The position numbers and the translations under genes are program-made. DNA of 64,000 nt, from assembly GCA_959601025.1 (NCBI GenBank), contig CAUGOD010000007.1, positions 31,508-95,507 of the forward strand, written 5' to 3'. The notes beneath the pieces were generated by a model. The model did no database searches. It was not told the DNA's origin and saw nothing but the letters and a program-made list of their open reading frames with translations. This document shows positions 50,351-58,365 of this stretch, in pieces. The stretch's first letter is position 1; the number at the start of each line of letters is the position of its first letter. The DNA is from an uncultured Oscillospiraceae bacterium (GTDB lineage Bacteria; Bacillota; Clostridia; Oscillospirales; Acutalibacteraceae).

Positions 50351-51787
50351 ATGGACGATGTATCCCGGAAACTGACGGCGGATTACGCGGAGAATACCCG
50401 CCGGATGGACGACCGCCTTCGAGTGTCGGAAAGCTTTGATGTGATCGGCCGAAATATGACGGTCGGGAACCGTCAGGCCCGGCTTTATTTTATCGACGGG
50501 TTTGTCAAGGACGACCTGATGGAGAAAATCATGCAGTTCCTGCTGGGGGTTAAGCCGGAACAGCTGGAGGCTGCGCCGACGCCGGAGGTGTTCGCCGACC
50601 GGTTCATCCCCTATGTGGAGGTGGACCCGGCCGACGATGAGGAGGCGATCGCGGTACAGGTCCTTTCCGGAACAATCGCCCTGCTGGTCGAGGGCTACGC
50701 CGGCGCGCTGATGGTAGACGCACGAACCTACCCGGCCCGCGGGGTGGAGGAACCCAACGACGACCGGGTACTTCGCGGCGCGCACGACGGGTTTGTGGAA
50801 ACGCTGGTCTTCAACACGGCCCTGATCCGGCGGCGGCTGCGGGATCCGCGGCTGACTATGGAATATGTGCAGGTAGGAACGGTTTCCCGTACCGATGTGG
50901 TCATCAGCTATATGGAAGGGGTGGCCGATCCCAAACGGGTTCGCCGGCTGAAGGAGGAAATCCGGAAAATCACCATCCCTGCGCTGACAATGGGGCAGGA
51001 GAGCCTGGCGGAATGCCTGGTGCGCCGCCAGTGGTACAATCCCTTTCCCAAGGTGCGGTATACCGAGCGGCCGGACTGCGCCGCCGCCGCGATTGCGGAA
51101 GGCGGCATCGCCGTGGTGGTGGACAATACGCCGTCGGTGATGCTGCTCCCCACCTCCATCTTTGAATTTGTGCAGGATGCCAATGACTTTTATTTCCCGC
51201 CGCTGGTGGGAACCTACCTGCGATTTGTGCGGATGATCATTTTCCTTCTCACCCTGTTTCTGACTCCTGTATGGTATCTGCTCATTTCCCATCCGGACTG
51301 GATTCCCCCTATGCTGGAATTCATTCGTATCGCTGAACCGAACAGCGTTCCGATCCTGGTGCAGTTGATCGTTATCGATCTGATGATCGACGGCATCAAG
51401 CTGGCTTCGCTGAATACTCCCAACGCGCTGAGCAATGCGTTCGGTATCGTCGGCGCGTTGATTCTCGGGGAATTTGCCGTCAGCGCCGGGCTTTTTGTGC
51501 CGGAGGTTATGCTGTATATGGCATTTGTGGCGATCGCCACCTTTACCCAACCCAGCTTTGAACTGAGCTATGCGTTCAAGCTGTTTCGCATTCTCTTTCT
51601 GATCCTTACAGCGCTGTGGGGGCTGTGGGGCTTCGTCGGGGGACTGCTCCTGATGCTGATTGTGGCGGTCACTACCCGACCCGCCAGCGGCGGAAGCTAC
51701 CTTTTCCCCCTTATTCCTTTCAACGGGTCCGCTCTCCTCCGTCTCATCATCCGCTGTCCCATTCACCGGAAAAATGCCGGTCGCTGA
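50351..51787 (+). CDS. spoVAF: GerA-family spore protein, SpoVAF-like
   Basis: 478 residues, GerAA/SpoVAF family. Such proteins sit in the inner spore membrane with dipicolinate channels or germinant receptors. The N-terminal soluble half includes DVIGRNMTVGNRQARLYFIDGFVKDDLMEK (residues 25-54; TVGN and FIDGF typical) and GAHDGFVETLVFNTALIRRR near 140; the middle has VQVGTVSRTDVVISYMEGVA. Hydrophobic segments follow from about 290 (MIIFLLTLFLTPVWYLLIS, LVQLIVIDLMIDGIK, FRILFLILTALWGLWGFVG). ATG 50351 after GAAAGGAAGGAA. It stands alone; the spoVA genes are not in view, so SpoVAF versus another GerA A-subunit is not certain. Confidence 0.85.
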   Translation: MDDVSRKLTADYAENTRRMDDRLRVSESFDVIGRNMTVGNRQARLYFIDGFVKDDLMEKIMQFLLGVKPEQLEAAPTPEVFADRFIPYVEVDPADDEEAIAVQVLSGTIALLVEGYAGALMVDARTYPARGVEEPNDDRVLRGAHDGFVETLVFNTALIRRRLRDPRLTMEYVQVGTVSRTDVVISYMEGVADPKRVRRLKEEIRKITIPALTMGQESLAECLVRRQWYNPFPKVRYTERPDCAAAAIAEGGIAVVVDNTPSVMLLPTSIFEFVQDANDFYFPPLVGTYLRFVRMIIFLLTLFLTPVWYLLISHPDWIPPMLEFIRIAEPNSVPILVQLIVIDLMIDGIKLASLNTPNALSNAFGIVGALILGEFAVSAGLFVPEVMLYMAFVAIATFTQPSFELSYAFKLFRILFLILTALWGLWGFVGGLLLMLIVAVTTRPASGGSYLFPLIPFNGSALLRLIIRCPIHRKNAGR

Positions 51788-51996
51788 TGGAAACCTTTTC
51801 ACTATATGTTAGATTTATGGAAAAAATCAATGAATATTTGTGGATTTATTTTTAATTTTGTCGCCGTCTGTTCACAAAATCAACACACAATTCGTGTAAA
51901 ATGAAAGCGTAAAGAGTGTGAAAAGTGTTCAGAGTACAGAATTCAGGTACTCGCCAGACAGGGAACACGGAATTTTGAACAGGGGAGAGACGCGGA

Positions 51997-52488
51997 ATGC
52001 CAAAGCTTGTATATGTATATGGGGATGATAACCGGATGCTGGATACGCTTTTGTCCTCCCTCCGCAGCAACGGGTATTCGGTAGAGTATACGTCGGTGTC
52101 GGACGAGATGGGAAAAAACCGTATCATGGCGGATATCGCACTGATATGTACGCCGGTGAATCCCACCAACAAGATACGGATCGGGGAACTGACGGTCGAC
52201 GTCGAAAACATGGAGGTGACCCATAACGGCGAGACGATTCATTTCACCCCGACGGAATTCGCCATGCTTTCCTATCTGCTGAAAAATTCTTCCCGTGCGG
52301 TACCGAGAGCCGAGCTGCTTCCCGCGGTATGGGGGTTCGAAAACGATTCGGGCACCCGGGTGGCGGACGATACCGTTAAACGGCTTCGGAAAAAGCTGCA
52401 GGGGACGGGCGTAACGATTGAAACCATCTGGGGATACGGCTTTAAAATCCGCGGTGAAATTCCCCGTCCGCGAGTTCGGCTTGCATGA
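51997..52488 (+). CDS. OmpR/PhoB-type winged-helix regulator with degenerate receiver
   Basis: 163 residues. The N-terminal 50 residues (KLVYVYGDDNRMLDTLLSSL) look like the first part of a receiver domain, cut short and lacking the phospho-acceptor Asp and Lys. Residues about 62-155 are a full Trans_reg_C domain: IRIGELTVDVENMEVTHNG, FTPTEFAMLSYLLKNSSRAV, ADDTVKRLRKKLQ, and ETIWGYGFKI. It likely binds DNA without phosphorylation. ATG 51997 with GGGGAGAG upstream. The next transcription unit is the ammonium transporter, a possible target but not shown. Confidence 0.85.
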   Translation: MPKLVYVYGDDNRMLDTLLSSLRSNGYSVEYTSVSDEMGKNRIMADIALICTPVNPTNKIRIGELTVDVENMEVTHNGETIHFTPTEFAMLSYLLKNSSRAVPRAELLPAVWGFENDSGTRVADDTVKRLRKKLQGTGVTIETIWGYGFKIRGEIPRPRVRLA

Positions 52489-52597
52489 CTGCTGTTAAAA
52501 TCCTGCAAAAAGCAGCGTGTATTTCTACGTGGTTCGGGCAAACCTTACGAATGTGCAGGATGCGATGAAAAAATACGCAAAAACCTTTCGAGAAGGG

Positions 52598-52626
52598 TTG
52601 ACAAAACCGGGATGGAGAGGTAAAAT
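52598..52626 (+). promoter_or_regulatory. Strong promoter upstream of amt
   Basis: TTGACA (52598-52603), 17-bp spacer, TAAAAT (52621-52626). Predicted start near 52633, leaving a leader of about 280 nt to amt. Confidence 0.8.
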
Positions 52627-52644
52627 ACGGCTAAAGACAGCAAA

Positions 52645-52680
52645 GGCGCTGTAGGTTGAAAAACCTGCGGCGTCTTTTTT
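52645..52680 (+). terminator. Leader terminator/attenuator ahead of amt
   Basis: GGCGCTGTAGGTT (52645-52657), GAAA loop, AACCTGCGGCGTC (52662-52674), then six Ts. The stem has 13 pairs counting G-T pairs. It begins only about 12 nt after the predicted start of transcription, so either a very short RNA is made or read-through controls amt. Confidence 0.7.
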
Positions 52681-52911
52681 GTTTTTTCCGTTTCCCGTTT
52701 TCCCGGATTTTCCCATCGGAAGGACGGCGGTTGAGCCGGATTTCTTTGTGGGGATGGGATTTCGCTTTCTGCAGAAGCGTAGGCGGCTTGCTTCAAACTG
52801 TTGTGGCGGTTTGGCAAATTCAATTCAGAGGGAGCCCGGAACAGCGATTCCGGGCAGGGGAAGCCAGGCGGCGTGTTCGGCCGGTTCCCCGCAGAAAGGA
52901 AGGAGATTCGT
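52681..52911 (+). other. Structured leader of amt
   Basis: No gene. Contains CCCGGAA-CAGCGA-TTCCGGG (52835-52854) and GGGGAA/TTCCCC (52857-52862/52885-52890) stems, the second ending 4 nt before the AAAGGAAGGAG ribosome site. A pyrimidine-rich tract follows the terminator (about 52680-52720). The hexaloop CAGCGA does not match the A..G pattern expected for ANTAR targets. Confidence 0.5.
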
Positions 52912-54603
52912 ATGTTTTCCTCAGTAGACACCATCTGGACGCTGCTAGGGGCGGCGCTGGTGTTTTTCATGCAGGCGGGCTTCGCCATGGTGGAGACCGG
53001 ATTTACCCGGGCGAAAAACTCCGGCAATATCATTATGAAAAACCTAATGGACTTTGCCCTGGGTACGCCGGTTTACTGGATCCTCGGCTTTGGCCTGATG
53101 TTCGCGGGCACCGGCGCGCTGGTCGGAGGCTTTGATCCCTTTGTGACGAAGGATTACAGCTTCCTTGGCCTGTCGGTTCCCACCCCGGTATATTTTATCT
53201 TCCAGACGGTCTTCTGCGCGACGGCGGCGACCATTGTTTCCGGCGCCATGGCGGAACGGACCAAATTCATTTCCTATTGTATTTACAGCGTGGCGATCAG
53301 CGCGTTCGTCTATCCGATTTCCGGCCACTGGATTTGGGGCGGCGGCTGGCTGGCACAGCTGGGCTTCCATGATTTCGCCGGTTCCACGGCAGTCCATATG
53401 GTGGGCGGCGTCGCGGCGCTGATCGGCGCGAAAATGCTTGGGCCCCGCATCGGCAAATACGACAAAGACGGCAGGCCCAAGGCGATTCCCGGACATAACC
53501 TCGCGCTTGGCGCGCTCGGCGTATTTATCCTGTGGTTCTGCTGGTTCGGGTTCAACGGCGGTTCCACCGTGTCCGCGACGGGCGACGATACTCTGACGGC
53601 GATGGGTTCCATCTTTACGACCACCAATTTGGCGGCGGCGGTTTCGACGGTAACGGTGATGATTATTACCTGGATTCGCTATAAGAAACCGGATGTTTCC
53701 ATGACCCTGAACGGTTCTCTGGCCGGCCTGGTCGCTATTACGGCGGGCTGCGATATGGTTTCTCCCGCCGGCGCGGCGATCATCGGCATCATTGCCGGTT
53801 TTGCGGTGGTATTCGGTATCGAATTCGTCGATAAAGTGCTGAAGATCGACGATCCGGTCGGCGCGGTGGGGGTCCACGGACTGTGCGGTGCGCTCGGTAC
53901 TCTTTTGACCGGCTTGTTCTCCACCAGCGACGGTGTGTTCTACGGTCATGGCTTTCAGTTCTTCGGCATCCAGTGTCTCGGCGTGGTTTCGGTTATCGCC
54001 TGGGTCACAGTGACGATGCTCATCATCTTTACGATTATCAAGAAGACGGTCGGCCTGCGGGTCTCGAAAAAGGAAGAGATCAACGGCCTTGATATCGAAG
54101 AGCACGGCCTGGTGAGCAGCTACGCCGACTTTATGCCGGTTCATGCCAGCCTGTCGGCTCTGGAGGAAACCGAAGCCGTGGTTCCGGAATCGCAGGCGGT
54201 GGAGATTGCCCATATGGGGACGCGGTATGTGGAAAAGGGCGACGACGTGAAGATGACCAAGCTGGTTATGATTATCCGTCAGGAGAAGTTCGACGCTCTG
54301 AAGGTCGCCATGAACAATATCGGCGTAACCGGTATGACGGTTACGCAGGTTATGGGCTGCGGCATGCAGAAGGGCAGCAGCAACTATTACCGCGGCGTTC
54401 CAGTGGACGTCCAGCTCCTGCCGAAGGTCAAGGTGGAAACCGTGGTCTGCAAGGTGCCGGTGGATACTGTGATCGAAACGGCCAAGAAGGTGCTGTATAC
54501 CGGCCACATCGGCGATGGAAAGATATTTGTGTACGACGTGGAGAACGTCGTAAAGGTCCGCACCGGCGAGGAAGGGTACGACGCCCTCCAGGATGTGGAA
54601 TAA
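52912..54603 (+). CDS. amt: Ammonium transporter fused to a P-II (GlnK) regulator
   Basis: 563 residues, about 110 longer than a usual Amt. Residues 1-410 form the eleven-helix ammonium channel: FFMQAGFAMVETGFTRAKN (about 15-33), the twin pore His in STAVHMVGGVAALIGAK and GVHGLCGALGT, and FCWFGFNGGS. A ~65-residue linker leads to a full P-II domain at about 475-563: KLVMIIRQEKFDALKVAM, the T-loop with NYYRGVPVD, and the nucleotide-binding TGHIGDGKIFVYDV. P-II proteins normally bind Amt as a separate GlnK to block flux when nitrogen is plentiful; fusion ties the gate to its channel. ATG 52912 is preceded by AAAGGAAGGAG. No glnK gene follows. Confidence 0.93.
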   Translation: MFSSVDTIWTLLGAALVFFMQAGFAMVETGFTRAKNSGNIIMKNLMDFALGTPVYWILGFGLMFAGTGALVGGFDPFVTKDYSFLGLSVPTPVYFIFQTVFCATAATIVSGAMAERTKFISYCIYSVAISAFVYPISGHWIWGGGWLAQLGFHDFAGSTAVHMVGGVAALIGAKMLGPRIGKYDKDGRPKAIPGHNLALGALGVFILWFCWFGFNGGSTVSATGDDTLTAMGSIFTTTNLAAAVSTVTVMIITWIRYKKPDVSMTLNGSLAGLVAITAGCDMVSPAGAAIIGIIAGFAVVFGIEFVDKVLKIDDPVGAVGVHGLCGALGTLLTGLFSTSDGVFYGHGFQFFGIQCLGVVSVIAWVTVTMLIIFTIIKKTVGLRVSKKEEINGLDIEEHGLVSSYADFMPVHASLSALEETEAVVPESQAVEIAHMGTRYVEKGDDVKMTKLVMIIRQEKFDALKVAMNNIGVTGMTVTQVMGCGMQKGSSNYYRGVPVDVQLLPKVKVETVVCKVPVDTVIETAKKVLYTGHIGDGKIFVYDVENVVKVRTGEEGYDALQDVE

Positions 54604-54660
54604 GAGACTTTGGAAACGGTAGTCACGGTATAGACCGACATAGAATGCTCCATCATAAAA

Positions 54661-54685
54661 GGGCGGACAGCTTCGGCTGCCCGCC
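54661..54685 (+). terminator. Hairpin after amt
   Basis: GGGCGG-A-CAGC-TTCG-GCTG-C-CCGCCC, a stable stem with one mismatch, with little T-run. Confidence 0.6.
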
Positions 54686-54694
54686 CTCGGCTTG

Positions 54695-54820
54695 TTAAAG
54701 AAGTGGTTTCGTCTGCGGGCGGGTGATTGCTGCGCGGAGTAGGGAACAGGGGGCTGCGATCTCAACGGTTTCCCTGCGGCCAGCTTTATACTTGCCGCAA
54801 TATAAAGTTTGCTGATGCAT
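54695..54820 (-). CDS. Uncharacterised 41-residue small protein
   Basis: ATG 54820 is preceded by GGGAAGGAGGGG at ideal spacing, one of the best ribosome sites in the window. The product starts MHQQTLYCGKYKAGRRETVE and ends in TRPQTKPLL; it is basic, with two Cys. No domain recognised. The frame is open up to 55012, but that extension has no site and low-complexity sequence. It lies alone between convergent amt and a divergent sugar-transferase gene. It could be a real small protein or a leader peptide without a downstream gene; conservation has not been tested. Confidence 0.55.
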   Translation of the reverse strand: MHQQTLYCGKYKAGRRETVEIAAPCSLLRAAITRPQTKPLL

Positions 54821-55133
54821 ACCCCTCCTTCCCTCCGTGTCTTTTTTGACAATCTGAGGACGGATACACGCCCCACTTTTGCGTTTTGAATAGAAAAAAT
54901 AAAGCGGAGACATACTAACGCATGGAAAATATTTTGAGTTGCAATAATTTTCGTCCCGCCGAAATGCACGGTAAACATAAAGATTTTTTTGTTTTTCAAT
55001 AAAAAATCCCATTCCAAGCCAAAGGCGTGTTCAAAATTGCTGGAAATGCCGCCGAATCCTCTCTGAAAAAAGAAGAAAAAGTGTGAAAACCGGCAAAATT
55101 CAAAGGGCCAGCAAAAGATTACAAAAATGAAAC
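54821..55133. other. AT-rich intergenic region
   Basis: Upstream of both the 41-residue ORF and the sugar transferase. AT-rich relative to the rest, with many A-tracts (about 54960-55130), but no further gene was recognised. Confidence 0.5.
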
Positions 55134-55162
55134 TTGCTTTTTGTTTATTGGGATAGTATAAT
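55134..55162 (+). promoter_or_regulatory. Promoter of sugar transferase
   Basis: TTGCTT (55134-55139), 17-bp spacer, perfect TATAAT (55157-55162), 63 bp ahead of the start codon. Confidence 0.8.
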
Positions 55163-55225
55163 GCAGTTCGTACCTGAGAGACGGTATGCCAATCTGGACT
55201 GCTTGCTCAGGAGAGGAGAAAACGT

Positions 55226-55906
55226 ATGCAAAAAGTGCTCAGTATGAACACCTATCGTGCATCGACTTTCGGCTCCAAAGCGTTTGCTTTTGTGAAACGC
55301 TCTTTTGATATTTTGGGTTCTCTGGCTTTGATTATTCTGCTTTTTCTTCCGTGTCTCGTGGTCGCGGCTATCGCGGCGGCGGATACGAAGGGAACGCCGA
55401 TTTTCGTTCAGACCCGTATGGGACGGAACAATGTGCCGTTCCGGATGCTGAAATTCCGCACAATGAGCGTGGACGCGCCGAACGACGTGGCCACCTGTAA
55501 GCTTGACGATCCGCAGCGGTATATTTCGAAGGTGGGCGGCTTGATCCGCCGGCTGAGTATCGATGAACTGCCGCAGCTTGTGAATATCCTGCTCGGGCAG
55601 ATGTCCTTCGTGGGTCCCCGCCCCGTTGTTCTGACCGAAACCGAACTGCTTGAACTCCGCACCCGCAACGGCGCGTGCAGCGTACGTCCCGGCCTGACCG
55701 GCGTGGCGCAGACCAGCGGCCGGGATAAGGTCACCATCTACGAAAAAGCGAAAATGGACGCGTTTTACGCGAACAACGCTTCGATGCAGCTCGACTGCCG
55801 GGTGCTGATGCTGACGGTGGGTTATGTGCTCCGTTCGCAGGATATCTGTGAAGGCGCGCCGGCCAAGCCGAAACCCGAATCCCGCCGCCGGGAACGCAGC
55901 GCTTAA
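55226..55906 (+). CDS. Undecaprenyl-phosphate sugar phosphotransferase (bacterial sugar transferase family)
   Basis: 226 residues. Starts exopolysaccharide or glycoprotein glycan synthesis by moving a sugar-1-phosphate from a nucleotide sugar to the membrane carrier. One N-terminal membrane helix after KRSFDILGS (residues about 30-52), then family motifs GTPIFVQTRMGRNNVPFRMLKFRTM (52-76 region), RRLSIDELPQLVNILLGQMSFVGPRP (about 110-135) and RPGLTGVAQTSGRD. ATG 55226 after GAGAGGAG. No other polysaccharide gene is adjacent, which is unusual for this family. A terminator at 55941 ends the unit. Confidence 0.93.
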   Translation: MQKVLSMNTYRASTFGSKAFAFVKRSFDILGSLALIILLFLPCLVVAAIAAADTKGTPIFVQTRMGRNNVPFRMLKFRTMSVDAPNDVATCKLDDPQRYISKVGGLIRRLSIDELPQLVNILLGQMSFVGPRPVVLTETELLELRTRNGACSVRPGLTGVAQTSGRDKVTIYEKAKMDAFYANNASMQLDCRVLMLTVGYVLRSQDICEGAPAKPKPESRRRERSA

Positions 55907-55940
55907 ACCGCCAAGAATACAATATACGATAGCATAAGCG

Positions 55941-55975
55941 GGCGTCCGTCGGAAGACGGACGTCCTGTTTTCTGT
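55941..55975 (+). terminator. Terminator of sugar transferase
   Basis: GGCGTCCGTC (55941-55950), GGAA loop, GACGGACGTCC, then TGTTTTCTGTT. Confidence 0.85.
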
Positions 55976-56029
55976 TCGGGCGTTTTTCTGAAAAGGAGAC
56001 GCCGGTCGGCCATCCGTCCGCCCATCGGA

Positions 56030-56059
56030 TTGACATCGGCGTATCAATTGTTGTATAGT
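56030..56059 (+). promoter_or_regulatory. Promoter of Mrp/NBP35 gene
   Basis: Perfect TTGACA (56030-56035), 18-bp spacer, TATAGT (56054-56059). Confidence 0.75.
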
Positions 56060-56118
56060 AACCCAAAACGCCCTTTTATCCATTCGGCCAGAATGTAAAC
56101 AGGAAAGGATGATCCTCC

Positions 56119-56940
56119 GTGAGTGAATGTACTCATAACTGTGAAAGCTGCGGCGAAAACTGCAGCGAAAAAGACCTTCATGCTTCCTTGAACGCCTACA
56201 GCTCTATCCAAAAAGTGGTGGCTGTCAGCAGCGGCAAAGGCGGCGTCGGCAAATCCTCCGTCACGGCGATGCTGGCGACCCTGATGGCCCGCCGCGGCTA
56301 TAACGTCGGCGTACTGGACGCCGACATCACCGGCCCGTCCATTCCCAAGGCTTTCGGCGTTACCTGTAAGGCCAAGGGCAGCGAGATGGGAATCCTGCCG
56401 GTAGAGACCCATATGGGCATCAAGATCATGTCTATCAATCTCCTGCTGGAGCGGGAGGATCAGCCGGTGGTCTGGCGCGGGCCCGTCCTTGCCGGCGCAG
56501 TGACCCAGTTCTGGACCGACGTGGTCTGGGGCGAGCTGGACGTGTTGTTCATCGATATGCCGCCCGGAACCGGCGACGTGCCCCTGACCGTTTATCAGTC
56601 CATCCCGGTAGACGGGACGGTGATCGTTTCCACGCCGCAGTCGCTGGTGCAGATGGTGGTTGGTAAGGCGCACAAAATGGCCGGGATGCTGGATATCCCC
56701 GTGCTGGGCATGGTGGAGAATATGAGCTGCGTGATCTGCCCCGACTGTGGGAAAAAAATCCCGCTTTTCGGCGATGTCGCCGGGCTGGATGCGGCAGCGA
56801 AGGAGATGGGGGTGGAGGTGCTCGCCCGTCTGCCGATGAACGCCGACGTCGCCCGGCTCTGTGACAGCGGCGAGATCGAGCGGGTGGTCTGCGAGGAGCT
56901 GGAACCCGCCGCCGATGTGGTGGAAGCTCTGCTGAAATAA
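56119..56940 (+). CDS. Mrp/NBP35-family Fe-S carrier ATPase
   Basis: 273 residues. P-loop scaffold protein thought to carry and deliver iron-sulfur clusters. N-terminal Cys cluster CTHNCESCGENC (residues 4-15), as in NBP35-type members. Deviant Walker A SSGKGGVGKSSVTAML at about 36-51, VLDADITGPSIPKAFGV near 71, FIDMPPGTGDVPLTVYQ near 150, and the CxxC cluster ligands in MSCVICPDCGKKIPLFG near 206. GTG 56119 has AGGATGATCCTCC upstream. Monocistronic; not followed by isc/suf genes. Confidence 0.93.
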   Translation: MSECTHNCESCGENCSEKDLHASLNAYSSIQKVVAVSSGKGGVGKSSVTAMLATLMARRGYNVGVLDADITGPSIPKAFGVTCKAKGSEMGILPVETHMGIKIMSINLLLEREDQPVVWRGPVLAGAVTQFWTDVVWGELDVLFIDMPPGTGDVPLTVYQSIPVDGTVIVSTPQSLVQMVVGKAHKMAGMLDIPVLGMVENMSCVICPDCGKKIPLFGDVAGLDAAAKEMGVEVLARLPMNADVARLCDSGEIERVVCEELEPAADVVEALLK

Positions 56941-57132
56941 AGACGGCATTGCCGAAAGCGGCGCCGTCATCCCGCCTTTACGCGGAGACGGCGGCAGACG
57001 AAAAGGTGATGGATTCGGTAATTCCGCAGGCGAGCGATGCGCTACCGCCTTTTCCACCGCCATCATTTGCAGGATTGCCTCGTTTATAGGAAAGAGGAAA
57101 GAGGGAAAGTACCAAATAACACGGCTTTTTCC
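56941..57132. other. Intergenic region with hairpin
   Basis: GACGGC and GCCGTC enclose GCCG-AAAG-CGGC (about 56942-56968), likely the end of the upstream transcript though without T-run. No riboswitch was recognised ahead of the metal-chelate transporter. Confidence 0.5.
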
Positions 57133-57162
57133 TTGACTTTTCTGCAAAAAAATCGGTAGAAT
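57133..57162 (+). promoter_or_regulatory. Promoter of FecCD-type transporter operon
   Basis: TTGACT (57133-57138), 18-bp spacer, TAGAAT (57157-57162), about 105 nt before the start codon. No Fur-like box is obvious. Confidence 0.7.
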
Positions 57163-57272
57163 GAACACGAAATTTGACTCCGTTCCGGGAAGGGTAATTC
57201 CATCGGGCGATTCCGTCGGATGCTTCCGGCTGACGCGCGGAAAACCAGAAAAACGGAGAAAAGGATGATTCT

Positions 57273-58301
57273 ATGCGTAAATCGGTTCTGAAACGTCTGG
57301 CGGCGCTGGCCGGCGCCGCCGTCCTATCCCTAGCGCTCCTCGCCGGCTGCTCGTCGGAGAAGGAGAACAGCAGCACGCTTTCTTCGTCTCCGGCCTCGAC
57401 CGCGCCGGCTTCTCCGGTCACAGTTCAGGATGCGGCGGGAAAGGACGTCGTGATCAAGGAAGCGCCCCGGCGGGTGGTGATCCTTCCGGTTTGGGAAGGG
57501 GAAATGGCGCTGGATATGATCGACGCGGGCCGGATTGCCGCCCTGTCCTCCTATATGGACTCCACGGCGCTGACCGCCTGCGCCGATAAGGCGAAAGCGG
57601 TGTCCGCCCGGGTGAACAGCGAGGCGGAGGCCATCCTGGGCCAGACGCCCGATCTGGTGCTGCTGGATACCTTCAACGACGCGGACGGCTCTCTGGCAAA
57701 ATCCCTGACCGATGCGGGGGTAACGGTGCTGACCCTGCAGTCACCCATCACCTTTGACGACATTCGGGACCGCCTGTCCACCGTCGCGAAGGCGCTGTAT
57801 GCCGGGGAAAAAGGGCAGGCGCTGATCGACGAGATGGACAAGCGCCTGAACGATGTGAAGGCCAAGGTGGAGGACGTGGAGACCCCGCTCGGCATCATGT
57901 ATTATGAGGATTATTACAGCGCGGACGGCTCCAGCGCCGGGATGCTCTGCGCTTACGGAAAAGAATCCCCTTTCAACGCGATCGCTGAGGCCGCGGGCGC
58001 GGTGAACGTCTGCACGGCGGCGAATTATTCCGCCGTCAGCAAGGAAACCGTCGTGAACGACTGGAAGCCCGGCCTGCTGGTGGTCCCCGGCATCGTGTAC
58101 GACGCCAATTTCCAGGCGACCGAGGACGGCGGCGCGGCCCTCACCGAAGCGATTAAGAAGGACAGCGTTCTGCAGTCCCTGCCGGCGGTGCAGAACGATC
58201 GGGTCGTGGCTCTGACGGAAAAATACCGCGGCTCGACCTCCCATTACATGGCGTATGCGGTGGAAGAGCTGGCGAAGGCATGCTATCCGGAACGCTTCTG
58301 A
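57273..58301 (+). CDS. Iron-chelate/corrinoid-type ABC substrate-binding lipoprotein
   Basis: 342 residues. Lipobox LLAGC puts the lipid Cys near residue 26, followed by a Ser/Thr/Ala-rich linker. The type III binding fold shows APRRVVILPVWEGEMALDM near 64, ALSSYMDSTAL, TPDLVLLDTFNDADG near 125, and DRVVALTEKYRGSTSH near the end. It captures a siderophore, heme or cobalamin and hands it to the permease encoded 64 bp downstream. ATG 57273 has AAAAGGATG upstream. Which chelate it binds cannot be told. Confidence 0.9.
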   Translation: MRKSVLKRLAALAGAAVLSLALLAGCSSEKENSSTLSSSPASTAPASPVTVQDAAGKDVVIKEAPRRVVILPVWEGEMALDMIDAGRIAALSSYMDSTALTACADKAKAVSARVNSEAEAILGQTPDLVLLDTFNDADGSLAKSLTDAGVTVLTLQSPITFDDIRDRLSTVAKALYAGEKGQALIDEMDKRLNDVKAKVEDVETPLGIMYYEDYYSADGSSAGMLCAYGKESPFNAIAEAAGAVNVCTAANYSAVSKETVVNDWKPGLLVVPGIVYDANFQATEDGGAALTEAIKKDSVLQSLPAVQNDRVVALTEKYRGSTSHYMAYAVEELAKACYPERF

Positions 58302-58365
58302 CCGCTCTGCCGTCCGCCTTTGCCGGACAAGCGTTATATACAAAGCATAAAAAGGAGGGAAACCC

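Noticed and set aside
52835..52854. ANTAR-type antitermination hairpin in the amt leader
   Set aside because: The hexaloop CAGCGA lacks A at position 1 and G at position 4, and no paired second hexaloop hairpin was found.
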